In this document: positions 34,593 to 45,368 of the stretch, piece by piece
How the letters are laid out: every line of letters begins with the position of its first letter
How positions within the stretch are numbered: the first letter of the stretch is position 1
NCBI RefSeq assembly: GCF_049532905.1
Contig: NZ_CP064032.1
Span: 4,216,001-4,280,000, forward strand
DNA from: Dyella_B nitratireducens
GTDB taxonomy: Bacteria; Pseudomonadota; Gammaproteobacteria; Xanthomonadales; Rhodanobacteraceae
Direction of reading: 5' to 3'
DNA: 64,000 bases
Translations under genes and position numbers: made by a program
Notes under the pieces: generated by a model
The model's database searches: none
What the model was told of the DNA's origin: nothing
Seen by the model: the letters and a program-made list of their open reading frames with translations, nothing else

Positions 34593-35543
34593 TCACCAGG
34601 GCAAGTCATCGAGATCGACGTTGCCACCGGTCAGCACGACACCCACCCGGCGTCCGGCAAAACGCTCGCGCTGCTTGAGAACGGCTGCGAATGCTGTGGC
34701 ACTCGATACTTCCACCATCAGTTTGAGGTTTTGCCAGAGCAGTTTCATGGCGGCGATGGTTTCTTCGTCGCTGACTGTGATGACTTCAACGTAGTGTTCA
34801 CGCAGGGCGGTCAGATTCGATTCGCCGATCAGTGCGCGCAAGCCATCGCAGATGGTATTCGGCGTGAAATGCTCAATCCGAGACCCGCGTGCCAGCGACT
34901 CCGCGGCATCCGCCGCACCGGCAGGCTCGGCGCCATGCATCTTGATCGCGGGCTTCACGCCGTGTGCCGCAATCGCGCAGCCGGAAAGCAGACCGCCGCC
35001 GCCGACCGGCGTGATGATGGTGTCCAATCCCTCACTCTGCTGCAGCAGCTCCAGTACCAACGTACCCTGCCCCGCCATGACATGCGTGTTCGCATACGGA
35101 TGCACCATGACTGCGCCAGTGGCTTGCTGCACTTCGGCAGCCGTGGCCTCACGCGCTGCGATGGTTGGCGCGCAGCGATGCAGCGTCGCGCCAGCCTGCT
35201 CGATCGCTTCCACCTTGGCGCGAACGGCGCCTTCGGGCACCACCACGTGTGCGGCAATGCCACGCGTGGCAGCCGCCATCGCCAACGCATTGCCGTGATT
35301 GCCGGATGAGTGCGTAACGACACCGCAAGCAGCTTCGTCATCAGTGAGCGACCACACGGCATTGCAGGCGCCACGGAATTTGAAGGCGCCACCGCGCTGC
35401 AGGTTTTCGCATTTGAAGTACAACGCGGCACCAGTCAGCGCATCCAGCGACGCGTTGCGCCATACCGGCGTCACCACGGCATGCGGCGCGATGCGTGCCG
35501 CCGCATCGTGGATTTCATCCAATGTGGGCAGTCGTACGCTCAT
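34593..35543 (-). CDS. PLP-dependent serine/threonine dehydratase or racemase
   Basis: 316 residues, fold-type II. The PLP lysine is in GGAFKFRGACNAV near residue 56; THSSGNHGNALA and the glycine loop GGGGLLSGC follow. It lacks the ACT domains of IlvA and is the length of serine racemase or threo-3-hydroxyaspartate ammonia-lyase, so catabolic or stress-linked use is likely. ATG at 35543 overlaps the stop of the epimerase gene by 4 bases, so the two are co-translated. Confidence 0.85.
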   Translation of the reverse strand: MSVRLPTLDEIHDAAARIAPHAVVTPVWRNASLDALTGAALYFKCENLQRGGAFKFRGACNAVWSLTDDEAACGVVTHSSGNHGNALAMAAATRGIAAHVVVPEGAVRAKVEAIEQAGATLHRCAPTIAAREATAAEVQQATGAVMVHPYANTHVMAGQGTLVLELLQQSEGLDTIITPVGGGGLLSGCAIAAHGVKPAIKMHGAEPAGAADAAESLARGSRIEHFTPNTICDGLRALIGESNLTALREHYVEVITVSDEETIAAMKLLWQNLKLMVEVSSATAFAAVLKQRERFAGRRVGVVLTGGNVDLDDLPW

Positions 35544-36544
35544 GCGCGATCGATCTCCACGCCGCAACGGAACACACGCTCAACACCCGGCTCCAGCCGA
35601 ATGGCGTCGGCGCAGTCGGCACGATTGAAGGCGTTGGACATGCTTTCCATGGGTTCCATGGCTACGGCACGACGTACATCACGGCTCACGGTATCGGCCG
35701 TGAACACCAGCACCACGCCACGCTCTTGCCACATGCTGATGCGTAGACCGCTGGCCGGATCGCGCAAGCGCGTACGCACCCGGCCATCGGCATCGTGTGC
35801 CAGGTCCGCAAAAGCGCAGTCGATTTTCACGCTGCCAATCGGCCTGGAGTGGCGGAAATCCAGTTCCTTCGGTGCCTGCTCGATCGGCAAGAAAGCCTCT
35901 TCCCCCGCCAGTGGAATCAGCTCGGGCGACGTGCGCACCAGCTTGGCAGCGGGCACTTGCAGTTCCCACGTATCCAGCTCGGTGCCATCGAAGCGGAAGT
36001 ACGGATGCCACCCAAAGAAACATGGCGCCGACTCGTTGCCGACGTTGCGCATGCTTACCATCAGCGACAAACCGCTTGCATCAAGTACGTATGTAACGGC
36101 GAGATCGATGGCAAACGGATAGCCGGGAAAAGTCCCGGGGCGAATGACCGACGTGCTGAACGTCATGCGCGCGCCGTGAGTATCGGCATGCTGGCTGGCG
36201 ACATCGAAATCCAAGGTCCGCACAAAGCCATGTCGGATACCGCGTTGCGCTTCCACGCCGGGCTGCATGTCGTACGTCTTGCCATCGAAGGTATAGCGGG
36301 CCTCAGCGATGCGATTGGCGAACGGCGCCATGATGGCCGAACGCGAACTGGGGCTGCGCTCCAACTCGTCGGCATCGCGATAACCGTCGATCAACGCATG
36401 GGTGACGCCATCGATGGTCTGCTCGAGGGACACCAGATTCGCACCGCGTTGAGCGACACATACGCGACGGCCACGCTGCACATCGTGCAGCACGAACATG
36501 TCATGGATGCCCCACTGGGTCTTTTCGAGACTAAATCCGCTCAT
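35540..36544 (-). CDS. Aldose 1-epimerase family protein
   Basis: 334 residues of the galactose mutarotase fold. Seen: PFANRIAEARYTFDGK near 85, the catalytic His in RHGFVR near 114, GWHPYFRF near 188 and a C-terminal LEPGVERVF with the likely catalytic Glu. These enzymes interconvert sugar anomers; the sugar is not known here. ATG at 36544 has AGGA seven bases upstream. It diverges from pepN, 67 bases apart, and is followed by the dehydratase gene in overlap. Confidence 0.85.
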   Translation of the reverse strand: MSGFSLEKTQWGIHDMFVLHDVQRGRRVCVAQRGANLVSLEQTIDGVTHALIDGYRDADELERSPSSRSAIMAPFANRIAEARYTFDGKTYDMQPGVEAQRGIRHGFVRTLDFDVASQHADTHGARMTFSTSVIRPGTFPGYPFAIDLAVTYVLDASGLSLMVSMRNVGNESAPCFFGWHPYFRFDGTELDTWELQVPAAKLVRTSPELIPLAGEEAFLPIEQAPKELDFRHSRPIGSVKIDCAFADLAHDADGRVRTRLRDPASGLRISMWQERGVVLVFTADTVSRDVRRAVAMEPMESMSNAFNRADCADAIRLEPGVERVFRCGVEIDRA

Positions 36545-36611
36545 CCGCTTGTCCTGTCGACTAAAGACCCTCATGGTAGCCTGAGATATCCCCGCTCTTC
36601 ATCGGCTGCCC

Positions 36612-39254
36612 ATGACCCTCGTTAGCGAAACCACCCCGATCCGCCTGCATGACTACCGCCCTCCGGCATGGTCGGTAGAGACCGTTGAACTGGACATCGA
36701 CCTGGGGATCGATGCCACCGAGGTCTCCTCGCGCCTCACGTTGCACTGCGATCCGCAACAGCCGGCTACGCTGCGGCTGGACGGCGAAGGGCTGGAACTG
36801 CTTTCGATTTCACTCGACGGTCGCAAGCTTGATACGCACGAGTATCGCTATGAGCAAAGCGTGCTGGAAGTGAGCGGTGCCCGCGACGGCAGCGTGCTGG
36901 AAACGCACGTTCGTGTGCGGCCCGCCGCCAACACCACGCTGGAAGGCCTGTATCTGTCCGGCTCACGCGAGCATGGCTTTCTGTTGACGCAGTGTGAAGC
37001 GGAAGGCTTTCGGCGTATCACCTTCTTTCCGGATCGTCCGGACGTGCTTGCGCGCTACACGGTGACCTTGCGGGCCGATCGCTCGCGCTTTCCCGTGCTG
37101 CTGGCCGGTGGCAATCCCGCCGGCAGTGGCGAGCTGGCGGATGGACGTCACTGGGCACGCTTTGTCGATCCGCATCCCAGGCCGTGTTATCTCTTCGCCC
37201 TGGTTGCCGGACGCCTGGAAAGCATTCAGCGCGATTACGTCACTGCCGATGGGCGCAAGGTGAAGCTGGTGATCTGGTCCGAGGCCAACGTGATCGATTG
37301 CTGCCACTACGCACTCGACGCACTGGAGCGCTCGATGCGTTGGGACGAACACACCTATGGCCGCAGTTTCGATCTGGACGTATTCCATGTCGTCGCCACG
37401 CACGATTTCAACATGGGCGCGATGGAGAACAAAGGGCTCAACATTTTCAATGCGAAGTACCTGCTTGCTGATCCGGATATCAGCACGGACGACGAATACC
37501 GTGCCGTCGAAGCGGTGGTGGCGCACGAGTATTTCCACAACTGGACCGGCAATCGCGTTACCTGTCGCGACTGGTTTCAGTTGTCGCTCAAGGAAGGGCT
37601 GACGGTGTTCCGCGAACAGCAATTTTCTGCAGACATGAACTCGGCGGCGTTGAAGCGCATTGAAGACGTTGCGCTATTGCGGCGTACGCAGTTTCCGGAA
37701 GACGCGGGTCCCTTGGCGCATCCCGTACGCCCCGCGGAATATCGCGAGATCAACAACTTCTACACCGCAACGGTTTACGAAAAAGGTTCGGAGCTGGTGC
37801 GCATGGTGGCTGGACGGCTGGGGCAGGAAGGCTTCCGTCGCGGTATGGATCTGTATTTCGAGCGTCACGATGGACAGGCAGCCACGATCGAGGATTTTCT
37901 TGCCGCGCTGGGCGATGCCAATCACATCAACCTAAGTTCGTATCTCGCATGGTATTCGCAAGCCGGTACGCCTCGGCTGCATGCAAAGGGTGAGTACGAC
38001 GAGGTAGAACACACATACACGCTTACACTTTCGCAGCAAACGCGCCCCACGCCGGGTCATGTGGAAAAAGCGCCACTGCCTATTCCGGTCAAGCTGTCAC
38101 TGTTCGATCGCCATGGTCAGATGCTGCCTTTGCATCTGGATGGCGAAGCGCATGGCACCGAGAAAGTCGTTGTGCTCAGCAAGCCAACACAGCGCTTTGT
38201 GTTCCAACATGTTCCCTCGGCGCCGGTGCCTTCACTGCTACGTGGTTTTTCCGCGCCGGTAGTGCTCGAGTGCGATTACACGCCGGATGAGTTGGCCTTG
38301 CTGCTCACGCATGATGCGGATGGCTTCAATCGCTGGGAGGCCGGTCAGCAATTGGCCATGCTGGCCTTCGATACCTTGCGTGACGGTGACGACTCCATCG
38401 CGAACAAGGCATGGCGACAAGCCTTGGCCGCACTGTTCGAACAGGATGCGATCGACGACGCCTTGCTTGCTGACCTGCTGACACCCCCGGGCGAAATTGA
38501 ATTCGCCGATCGGCAAAGCGAAGTGGATCCGGCAAAGATTCATGCGCAACGCCAGGCCATGCAGCATCGGTTGGCCGAAGAGATCGGTGTCGACGCCTTG
38601 GTTGCACGCTATCGCGCCCTCGCTGCACATACCGGCGCACCCGAATTGGATGCCGCAAACCAGGCCAGGCGACGCCTCAAACGCCGCGTGCTCGAATTGC
38701 TGGCGCTGCTTGATGCAGAGCAAGCCTATGCATTGGCAATCAGGCAATACGACAGCGCGTCCGGCATGACCGATCGTCTTGCCGCGCTTAGCGTGCTGGT
38801 ACGCCATCGCGCGCCACAAGCAGCGACGGCGCTGGTGCATTTCCGCAAGCGCTATGCCGACAATCCGCTGGCGCTGGACAAATGGTTCACCGTGCAAGCG
38901 CAGGTACCCGGCGAGCCGGCGCTCGCCATCATCAAGCATCTCGAAAGCGATCCATCTTTCACGCTCAAGAACCCCAATCGCGCCCGTTCCCTGCTCGGTG
39001 CGTTTGCCAGCGGCAACCCCAGTGGATTCCATCGCATGGATGGCGCGGCGTATCAATTCCTTGCCGAACGCCTGGCGCAGTTGGATGCGCTCAATCCGCA
39101 GATCGCCGCCCGCCTGGCCACGGCGTTCAACGGTTGGCAACGACTGGAGCCGGTGCGCCGGAATGCGGCACGGCAAGCGCTGGAAGGTTTGGCGCAACGC
39201 GAGGGATTGTCACCCAACTTGAGCGAGATTGTGGGTAATGTCTTGCAGCGCTGA
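36612..39254 (+). CDS. pepN: Aminopeptidase N
   Basis: 880 residues, M1 zinc metallopeptidase that trims N-terminal amino acids from peptides in the cytoplasm. The exopeptidase motif GAMENKG lies near residue 270 and the zinc motif VVAHEYFHNWTGNR near 303, with the third ligand Glu in LKEGLTVFRE. The C-terminal domain (DUF3458-type) is complete, ending SEIVGNVLQR. Length fits the bacterial PepN group. Convergent with the small gene at 39311. Confidence 0.96.
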   Translation: MTLVSETTPIRLHDYRPPAWSVETVELDIDLGIDATEVSSRLTLHCDPQQPATLRLDGEGLELLSISLDGRKLDTHEYRYEQSVLEVSGARDGSVLETHVRVRPAANTTLEGLYLSGSREHGFLLTQCEAEGFRRITFFPDRPDVLARYTVTLRADRSRFPVLLAGGNPAGSGELADGRHWARFVDPHPRPCYLFALVAGRLESIQRDYVTADGRKVKLVIWSEANVIDCCHYALDALERSMRWDEHTYGRSFDLDVFHVVATHDFNMGAMENKGLNIFNAKYLLADPDISTDDEYRAVEAVVAHEYFHNWTGNRVTCRDWFQLSLKEGLTVFREQQFSADMNSAALKRIEDVALLRRTQFPEDAGPLAHPVRPAEYREINNFYTATVYEKGSELVRMVAGRLGQEGFRRGMDLYFERHDGQAATIEDFLAALGDANHINLSSYLAWYSQAGTPRLHAKGEYDEVEHTYTLTLSQQTRPTPGHVEKAPLPIPVKLSLFDRHGQMLPLHLDGEAHGTEKVVVLSKPTQRFVFQHVPSAPVPSLLRGFSAPVVLECDYTPDELALLLTHDADGFNRWEAGQQLAMLAFDTLRDGDDSIANKAWRQALAALFEQDAIDDALLADLLTPPGEIEFADRQSEVDPAKIHAQRQAMQHRLAEEIGVDALVARYRALAAHTGAPELDAANQARRRLKRRVLELLALLDAEQAYALAIRQYDSASGMTDRLAALSVLVRHRAPQAATALVHFRKRYADNPLALDKWFTVQAQVPGEPALAIIKHLESDPSFTLKNPNRARSLLGAFASGNPSGFHRMDGAAYQFLAERLAQLDALNPQIAARLATAFNGWQRLEPVRRNAARQALEGLAQREGLSPNLSEIVGNVLQR

Positions 39255-39262
39255 AAACGCAA

Positions 39263-39284
39263 ACGGCGACCATATGGTCGCCGT
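39263..39284. terminator. 22-bp perfect palindrome between pepN and small gene
   Basis: ACGGCGACCAT/ATGGTCGCCGT, 22 bases without a loop. On the minus strand it is followed by TTTGCGTTTTC, so it can terminate the small minus-strand gene; on the plus strand there is no T tract. It lies 8 bases after the pepN stop. Confidence 0.6.
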
Positions 39285-39310
39285 CGCGAGGCGGTATTTG
39301 AAGAATCCCG

Positions 39311-39496
39311 TCAGACGGGAAGATGCTCCAACTCGCTTTGCAGATGGTTCATGCGCGATTCGAGGCGCGGGCGAAGCTGCTCCTGCTGAGTCATATCGCG
39401 CTCGACGAGGTGCTCCATCGCCATTTCGAGGCGACCGATTTCCACCATCAAGTCATGCCGCAAATAGACCGGTGCAAACTCACTGCTGTTATCCAT
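39311..39496 (-). CDS. Small hypothetical helical protein
   Basis: 61 residues, MDNSSEFAPVYLRHDLMVEI onwards, then MEHLVERDMTQQEQLRPRLE. It is charged and helical, with no membrane segment or known domain that I recognise. ATG at 39496 follows AGGGGA. A CRP-type site lies 55-70 bases upstream and a palindromic terminator downstream, so it looks like an independent, regulated small gene. Confidence 0.6.
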   Translation of the reverse strand: MDNSSEFAPVYLRHDLMVEIGRLEMAMEHLVERDMTQQEQLRPRLESRMNHLQSELEHLPV

Positions 39497-39550
39497 GACA
39501 CGTCCCCTTCTTTGCGTTGCAAGGAATGTCGAGCAACAGACGTGCCATCG

Positions 39551-39566
39551 CGTGATGTGGTTCACA
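39551..39566. promoter_or_regulatory. CRP/Clp-type binding site
   Basis: CGTGATGTGGTTCACA matches TGTGA-N6-TCACA at nine of ten positions. It is centred about 62 bases upstream of the 61-residue gene's ATG. A further TCAC/GTGA palindrome lies at 39586-39596. Xanthomonadales use the CRP homologue Clp with this same consensus. Confidence 0.6.
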
Positions 39567-39736
39567 TCTTCACTTTGGCTTACATCACGCTGTGACCTTT
39601 TCTGTCAGCTGTTGCCGTTAGTCGACAGAAATTTGCGTTTCAGTCACTTCATATTCACACGTGAGGGGCGATGATCTTTCTCACGCCACGGGGGGTGCGG
39701 TCTTTATCCGTTATTGCCCGTTTGGGCCACCAGTTT

Positions 39737-39815
39737 CTGGCGCCCGGCACTACGGTCATCCTGGATTCCCCCTGTTCCTGAGACCGCCGGGCGCCAGATC
39801 TCTCTTCGAGAGATC
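39737..39815. repeat. Inverted repeats in the small gene-mnmG intergenic region
   Basis: CTGGCGCCCGGC (39737-39748) is exactly complementary to 39786-39797. A second hairpin, GATCTCTC/GAGAGATC with a 3-base loop, lies at 39797-39815. The region 39567-40042 holds no convincing coding sequence apart from these and the minus-strand terminator that follows. Confidence 0.6.
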
Positions 39816-39816
39816 A

Positions 39817-39858
39817 AAAAGACAAAAAAATAGACGGCGCCCCGAAAGGGCGCCGTCT
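39817..39858 (-). terminator. Orphan Rho-independent terminator, minus strand
   Basis: An 11-bp stem (39832-39842 with 39848-39858) and 5-base loop, followed on the minus strand by ATTTTTTTGTCTTTTTG. This is a strong intrinsic terminator. No annotated minus-strand gene lies upstream of it before mnmG, which begins on the plus strand at 40043. Confidence 0.75.
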
Positions 39859-40042
39859 CTGCTTCCTAACCCGGTACGCGAAAGGACCCCTGCCGTCCTG
39901 TCTCAGCGCGCAAAGTGCGCGACATCTGCCCGTGAAAGTGCAGTTAATTTAAAGCAGAAAACGTGCCAGCTTCGCGTAAGCCATCCCTGATAGATGCTTC
40001 GCAGTATTATGAGCGTTTGTCCATTCTTGCATTTACCCTCCG

Positions 40043-41920
<1,878 letters not shown>

Positions 41921-41996
41921 TCACCGCACCGCTCACCGTTCACGATCTCTTTTAGGCGCATGGCATCATGCGCTTCTGTTTATCGAGGAATATCCC

Positions 41997-42752
41997 ATGG
42001 AAGTCTGGATCGGTCGCAACGGCGAACGCCACGGCCCGTATCAGGAAGAACAGGTAAAAGAGTGGCTGCGCAGCGGCCAACTTAGTCCTGACGACCTCGC
42101 CTGGTATGACGGCCTGGCAGACTGGAGGCCTCTGTCGATGCTGTTTCCGCAGGACAAACCTGCCCCTGCTCCCAATCCATATGGACCACCGCCGCTGCAA
42201 ACACGGCCGGCAAGCAGCACCACGTACTTCGACTACGCTGGCTTCTGGCAACGGTTCGGCGCATGGGTGATCGATCTGATCGTCTTGATGATTCCATCCA
42301 TGATCGTGGTGTATGCGCTCGGCGGCATGGACGCGTACAAGCACCTGCTCGACCAGATTCAAGGTGGCGCCGACATGGCCACGTCCCTGCGTGATTACGC
42401 CAAGGCGACGGAAGGTGCCAGCGTGACATCGCTGGCCATCACATTTCTGTATTACATGTTCTTCGAGGCATCCAAACTGCAGGCGACACCAGGCAAGCTC
42501 GCGCTGCGCTTGCGCGTCACCGACGTCCATGGCCAGCGCATCACGCTTGGGCGCTCTGCCGCGCGCAATATCGTGAGATTGCTCGGCGCTGTCTTCGGAC
42601 TGATCCCGATCGTCTGCTATCTCGCCATCACGTGGACGCAACACAAGCAGGGCCTGCACGACCTTTGGGCCAGCACCTATGTGCTCAATGGCACTGCACA
42701 GGAACAGCCGCCACGCCAACCGAGTGGTGAACACGGCCACTTCAACGCCTGA
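41997..42752 (+). CDS. GYF_2 + RDD family membrane protein
   Basis: 251 residues. Residues 1-50 are a GYF_2-type domain (WIGRNGERHGPYQEEQVKEW then LAWYDGLADWRPL), a Pro-rich linker follows, and the RDD transmembrane domain covers about 75-230 with at least three membrane segments and conserved Arg/Asp (FWQRFGAWVIDLIVL). The RDD end TQHKQGLHDLWASTYVL is typical. RDD proteins have unclear transport roles, some as Na+/H+ antiporters. Followed by a strong terminator. Confidence 0.85.
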   Translation: MEVWIGRNGERHGPYQEEQVKEWLRSGQLSPDDLAWYDGLADWRPLSMLFPQDKPAPAPNPYGPPPLQTRPASSTTYFDYAGFWQRFGAWVIDLIVLMIPSMIVVYALGGMDAYKHLLDQIQGGADMATSLRDYAKATEGASVTSLAITFLYYMFFEASKLQATPGKLALRLRVTDVHGQRITLGRSAARNIVRLLGAVFGLIPIVCYLAITWTQHKQGLHDLWASTYVLNGTAQEQPPRQPSGEHGHFNA

Positions 42753-42765
42753 ACGATCAACACCG

Positions 42766-42800
42766 ACGGCGCAGCCTTCTGGGCGTGCGCCGTTTTTTTT
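42766..42800 (+). terminator. Rho-independent terminator after the GYF/RDD gene
   Basis: ACGGCGCA (42766-42773), 12-base loop, TGCGCCGT (42786-42793), then a run of eight T's. It isolates tex from the upstream gene. Confidence 0.85.
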
Positions 42801-42885
42801 GTCATGCTCGCAGATCGACGACGCGTGACATCGTCGCAAATCGCGTTTGTCGCACTATCCATTTCCAGGAATTTCGTTTAGTCCC

Positions 42886-45216
42886 ATGCTCAGCATCGAA
42901 CAACGCATCGCTCAGGACATCGCCGCCAAATCCGAACAGGTCCGCGCCGCCGTGGAATTACTCGATGGCGGCGCTACCGTGCCGTTCATCGCACGCTACC
43001 GCAAAGAAGTCACCGGGGGCCTCGACGATACACAATTGCGCACGCTCGAAGAACGCCTGCGCTATCTGCGCGAACTGGAGGAACGCCGCGCAGCGATCCT
43101 CGCCAGCGTCGATGAACAAGGCAAGCTCACCGAAGCGCTGAAGCAAGACATTCTAGGAGCCGACACCAAAGCACGCTTGGAAGACCTCTACCTGCCGTAC
43201 AAGCCCAAGCGGCGCACCAAAGCTCAGATCGCGCGCGAGGCCGGCCTGGAACCCCTTGCGATCGGGCTGCGCGAAGATCCCACGCAATCGCCCGAAGTAT
43301 TCGCAGAGCAGTTCGTGGATGCGGAAAAAGGCGTACCAGATATACGCGCCGCGCTTGATGGTGCGCGCGCCATCCTGATGGAAAGTATCGCCGAAGATGC
43401 GCAACTGCTGGGCGAATTGCGTGACTGGTTGTGGGAGAAAGGCCAGATCCGCGCCAAGGTGGTCGAAGGCAAGGAAAACGAAGGCGCGAAATTCCGTGAC
43501 TACTTCGATCATATGGAACAGATCGGCAAGATTCCTTCGCATCGTCTACTTGCGCTGATGCGCGCGCGCAACGAAGGTGTGATCGAACTGGAACTGCTGC
43601 CCGCGGCAGAGGCGGAACAAGGTCATCAAGAAGCCGAGGGTCGTGTGGCTTCACACGCGGGCATCATCCATCGTGACCGTCCTGCCGACGCGTGGCTGCG
43701 TGAAACCGTGCGCATGACCTGGCGCGTGAAATTGCATCTGCATCTCACGCTGGATTTGTTTGGCCGTGTCCGCGAAACCGCGGAAGATGAGGCGATCCGC
43801 GTATTCGGCGACAACCTGAAAGATCTGCTGCTGGCCGCGCCGGCTGGCGCGAAAACGGTGATGGGCCTGGATCCAGGCATCCGCACCGGCGTGAAAGTGG
43901 CGGTCGTCGATGCCACCGGCAAACTATTGGCCACCGATACCGTCTATCCCCACGAGCCACGCAACCAGTGGGATCAATCGCTCGCACGCCTCGCTGTATT
44001 GAGCAAACAGCACGGTGTGAACCTGATTGCCATCGGCAATGGCACAGCATCGCGCGAAACTGACAAGCTGGCTGGCGAGCTGATCAAGAAGCATGCGGAT
44101 TTGAAGCTGTCCAAGATCGTGGTGAGCGAAGCTGGCGCATCGGTGTATTCGGCATCGGAAACGGCGGCCAAGGAATTTCCGGATGTCGACGTGAGCTTGC
44201 GCGGTGCGGTATCCATCGCGCGTCGGCTACAGGATCCGCTCGCAGAGCTGGTGAAAATCGAGCCCAAGGCGATCGGCGTTGGCCAGTACCAGCACGACGT
44301 GAACCAGGTGAAGCTGGCACGCGCACTCGATGCGAAGGTGGAAGACTGCGTGAACGCGGTCGGCGTGGACGTCAACACCGCATCGGCTGCGCTGCTTTCA
44401 CGCGTAGCAGGTCTTACGCCTAGCGTTGCCGAGAACGTGGTGAAGCATCGCGACGCCAACGGCCCCTTCTCGAACCGCAAAGCCCTGCTCAAGGTTCCGC
44501 GCTTGGGCGATAAAGCATTCGAACAGTGCGCCGGCTTTTTGCGCATTCCCGAGGGTGACAACCCGTTGGATGCGAGCGCGGTGCATCCCGAAGCGTATCC
44601 GGTGGTGGAGCGCATCATTGCGCAATGTGGCCGCGAAGTGAAAAGCATCGTCGGCGACATGACTTTTCTGCGCGGCCTGAAAGCCGAGCAATACACGGAC
44701 GAGCGCTTTGGCGTGCCGACGGTACGCGACATTCTCAAGGAATTGGAAAAGCCCGGTCGCGATCCGCGCCCGGAATTCGTCGCACCGAGCTTCGCCGAAG
44801 GCGTGGAGGACCTGAAAGACCTCAAGCCCGGCATGGTTCTCGAAGGGCGCGTCACCAATGTGGCTGCGTTTGGTGCCTTCGTCGATATCGGCGTGCATCA
44901 AGATGGCCTGGTGCACGTCTCCGCGCTGTCACACAACTTCGTGAAGGATCCGCGCGATGCAGTGAAAGCCGGCGACATCGTGAAAGTGAAGGTGATGGAT
45001 GTGGACATCGCCCGCCAGCGCATTGCCCTGTCCATGCGCCTGGACGACGAGCCGGGCCAGCAGGCGCGTGGCGGCCGGCCAACCGGCGGTGAAGTGCGCG
45101 GCGCTGCTCGTGACAATCGCGGGTCGCGACCTGGGGCCTCGCCGGCGGCAAAACCGGCTCCCGCGCCGGCCAATAGTGCTTTTGCGGATGCACTCTCTCG
45201 TGCCCTGAAGCGCTAA
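42886..45216 (+). CDS. tex: Tex family RNA-binding transcription accessory protein
   Basis: 776 residues. Domains in order: Tex N-terminal helical part with FIARYRKEVTGGLDD near 37, YqgF-like domain beginning MGLDPGIRTGVKVAVVD near 326, HhH motifs (CVNAVGVDVNTASAALLSRV) and an S1 domain at about 645-715 (GRVTNVAAFGAFVDIG). The C-terminal 50 residues are Gly/Arg/Ala/Pro-rich and disordered. The ATG at 42886 is preferred over a TTG at 42847. Tex affects transcription termination and stress tolerance. Confidence 0.94.
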   Translation: MLSIEQRIAQDIAAKSEQVRAAVELLDGGATVPFIARYRKEVTGGLDDTQLRTLEERLRYLRELEERRAAILASVDEQGKLTEALKQDILGADTKARLEDLYLPYKPKRRTKAQIAREAGLEPLAIGLREDPTQSPEVFAEQFVDAEKGVPDIRAALDGARAILMESIAEDAQLLGELRDWLWEKGQIRAKVVEGKENEGAKFRDYFDHMEQIGKIPSHRLLALMRARNEGVIELELLPAAEAEQGHQEAEGRVASHAGIIHRDRPADAWLRETVRMTWRVKLHLHLTLDLFGRVRETAEDEAIRVFGDNLKDLLLAAPAGAKTVMGLDPGIRTGVKVAVVDATGKLLATDTVYPHEPRNQWDQSLARLAVLSKQHGVNLIAIGNGTASRETDKLAGELIKKHADLKLSKIVVSEAGASVYSASETAAKEFPDVDVSLRGAVSIARRLQDPLAELVKIEPKAIGVGQYQHDVNQVKLARALDAKVEDCVNAVGVDVNTASAALLSRVAGLTPSVAENVVKHRDANGPFSNRKALLKVPRLGDKAFEQCAGFLRIPEGDNPLDASAVHPEAYPVVERIIAQCGREVKSIVGDMTFLRGLKAEQYTDERFGVPTVRDILKELEKPGRDPRPEFVAPSFAEGVEDLKDLKPGMVLEGRVTNVAAFGAFVDIGVHQDGLVHVSALSHNFVKDPRDAVKAGDIVKVKVMDVDIARQRIALSMRLDDEPGQQARGGRPTGGEVRGAARDNRGSRPGASPAAKPAPAPANSAFADALSRALKR

Positions 45217-45288
45217 CACCAGACGGACCTCCATCGATCGCCGGGATAGGCCCCGCTCAAAGCTTGCGGCCCCGCCTGCAAAGGTTCC

Positions 45289-45321
45289 CCATACGGCAGC
45301 GCAGCATGCGCTGCCGTATGG
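45289..45321. repeat. Perfect 15-bp hairpin between tex and the GDSL gene
   Basis: CCATACGGCAGCGCA, 3-base loop GCA, then the exact reverse complement. No T tract follows, so it may be a transcript-end hairpin, protein-binding site or repeat. It lies 72 bases after tex and 48 before the esterase gene. Confidence 0.75.
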
Positions 45322-45368
45322 CATGCATTAACGTAACGCTCCGATAACAAACGCAGGAGCACCCACAC

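Noticed and set aside
39661..39990. A 109-codon frame before mnmG
   Set aside because: It runs through inverted repeats and the minus-strand terminator, and its residue make-up is low in complexity with no motif.
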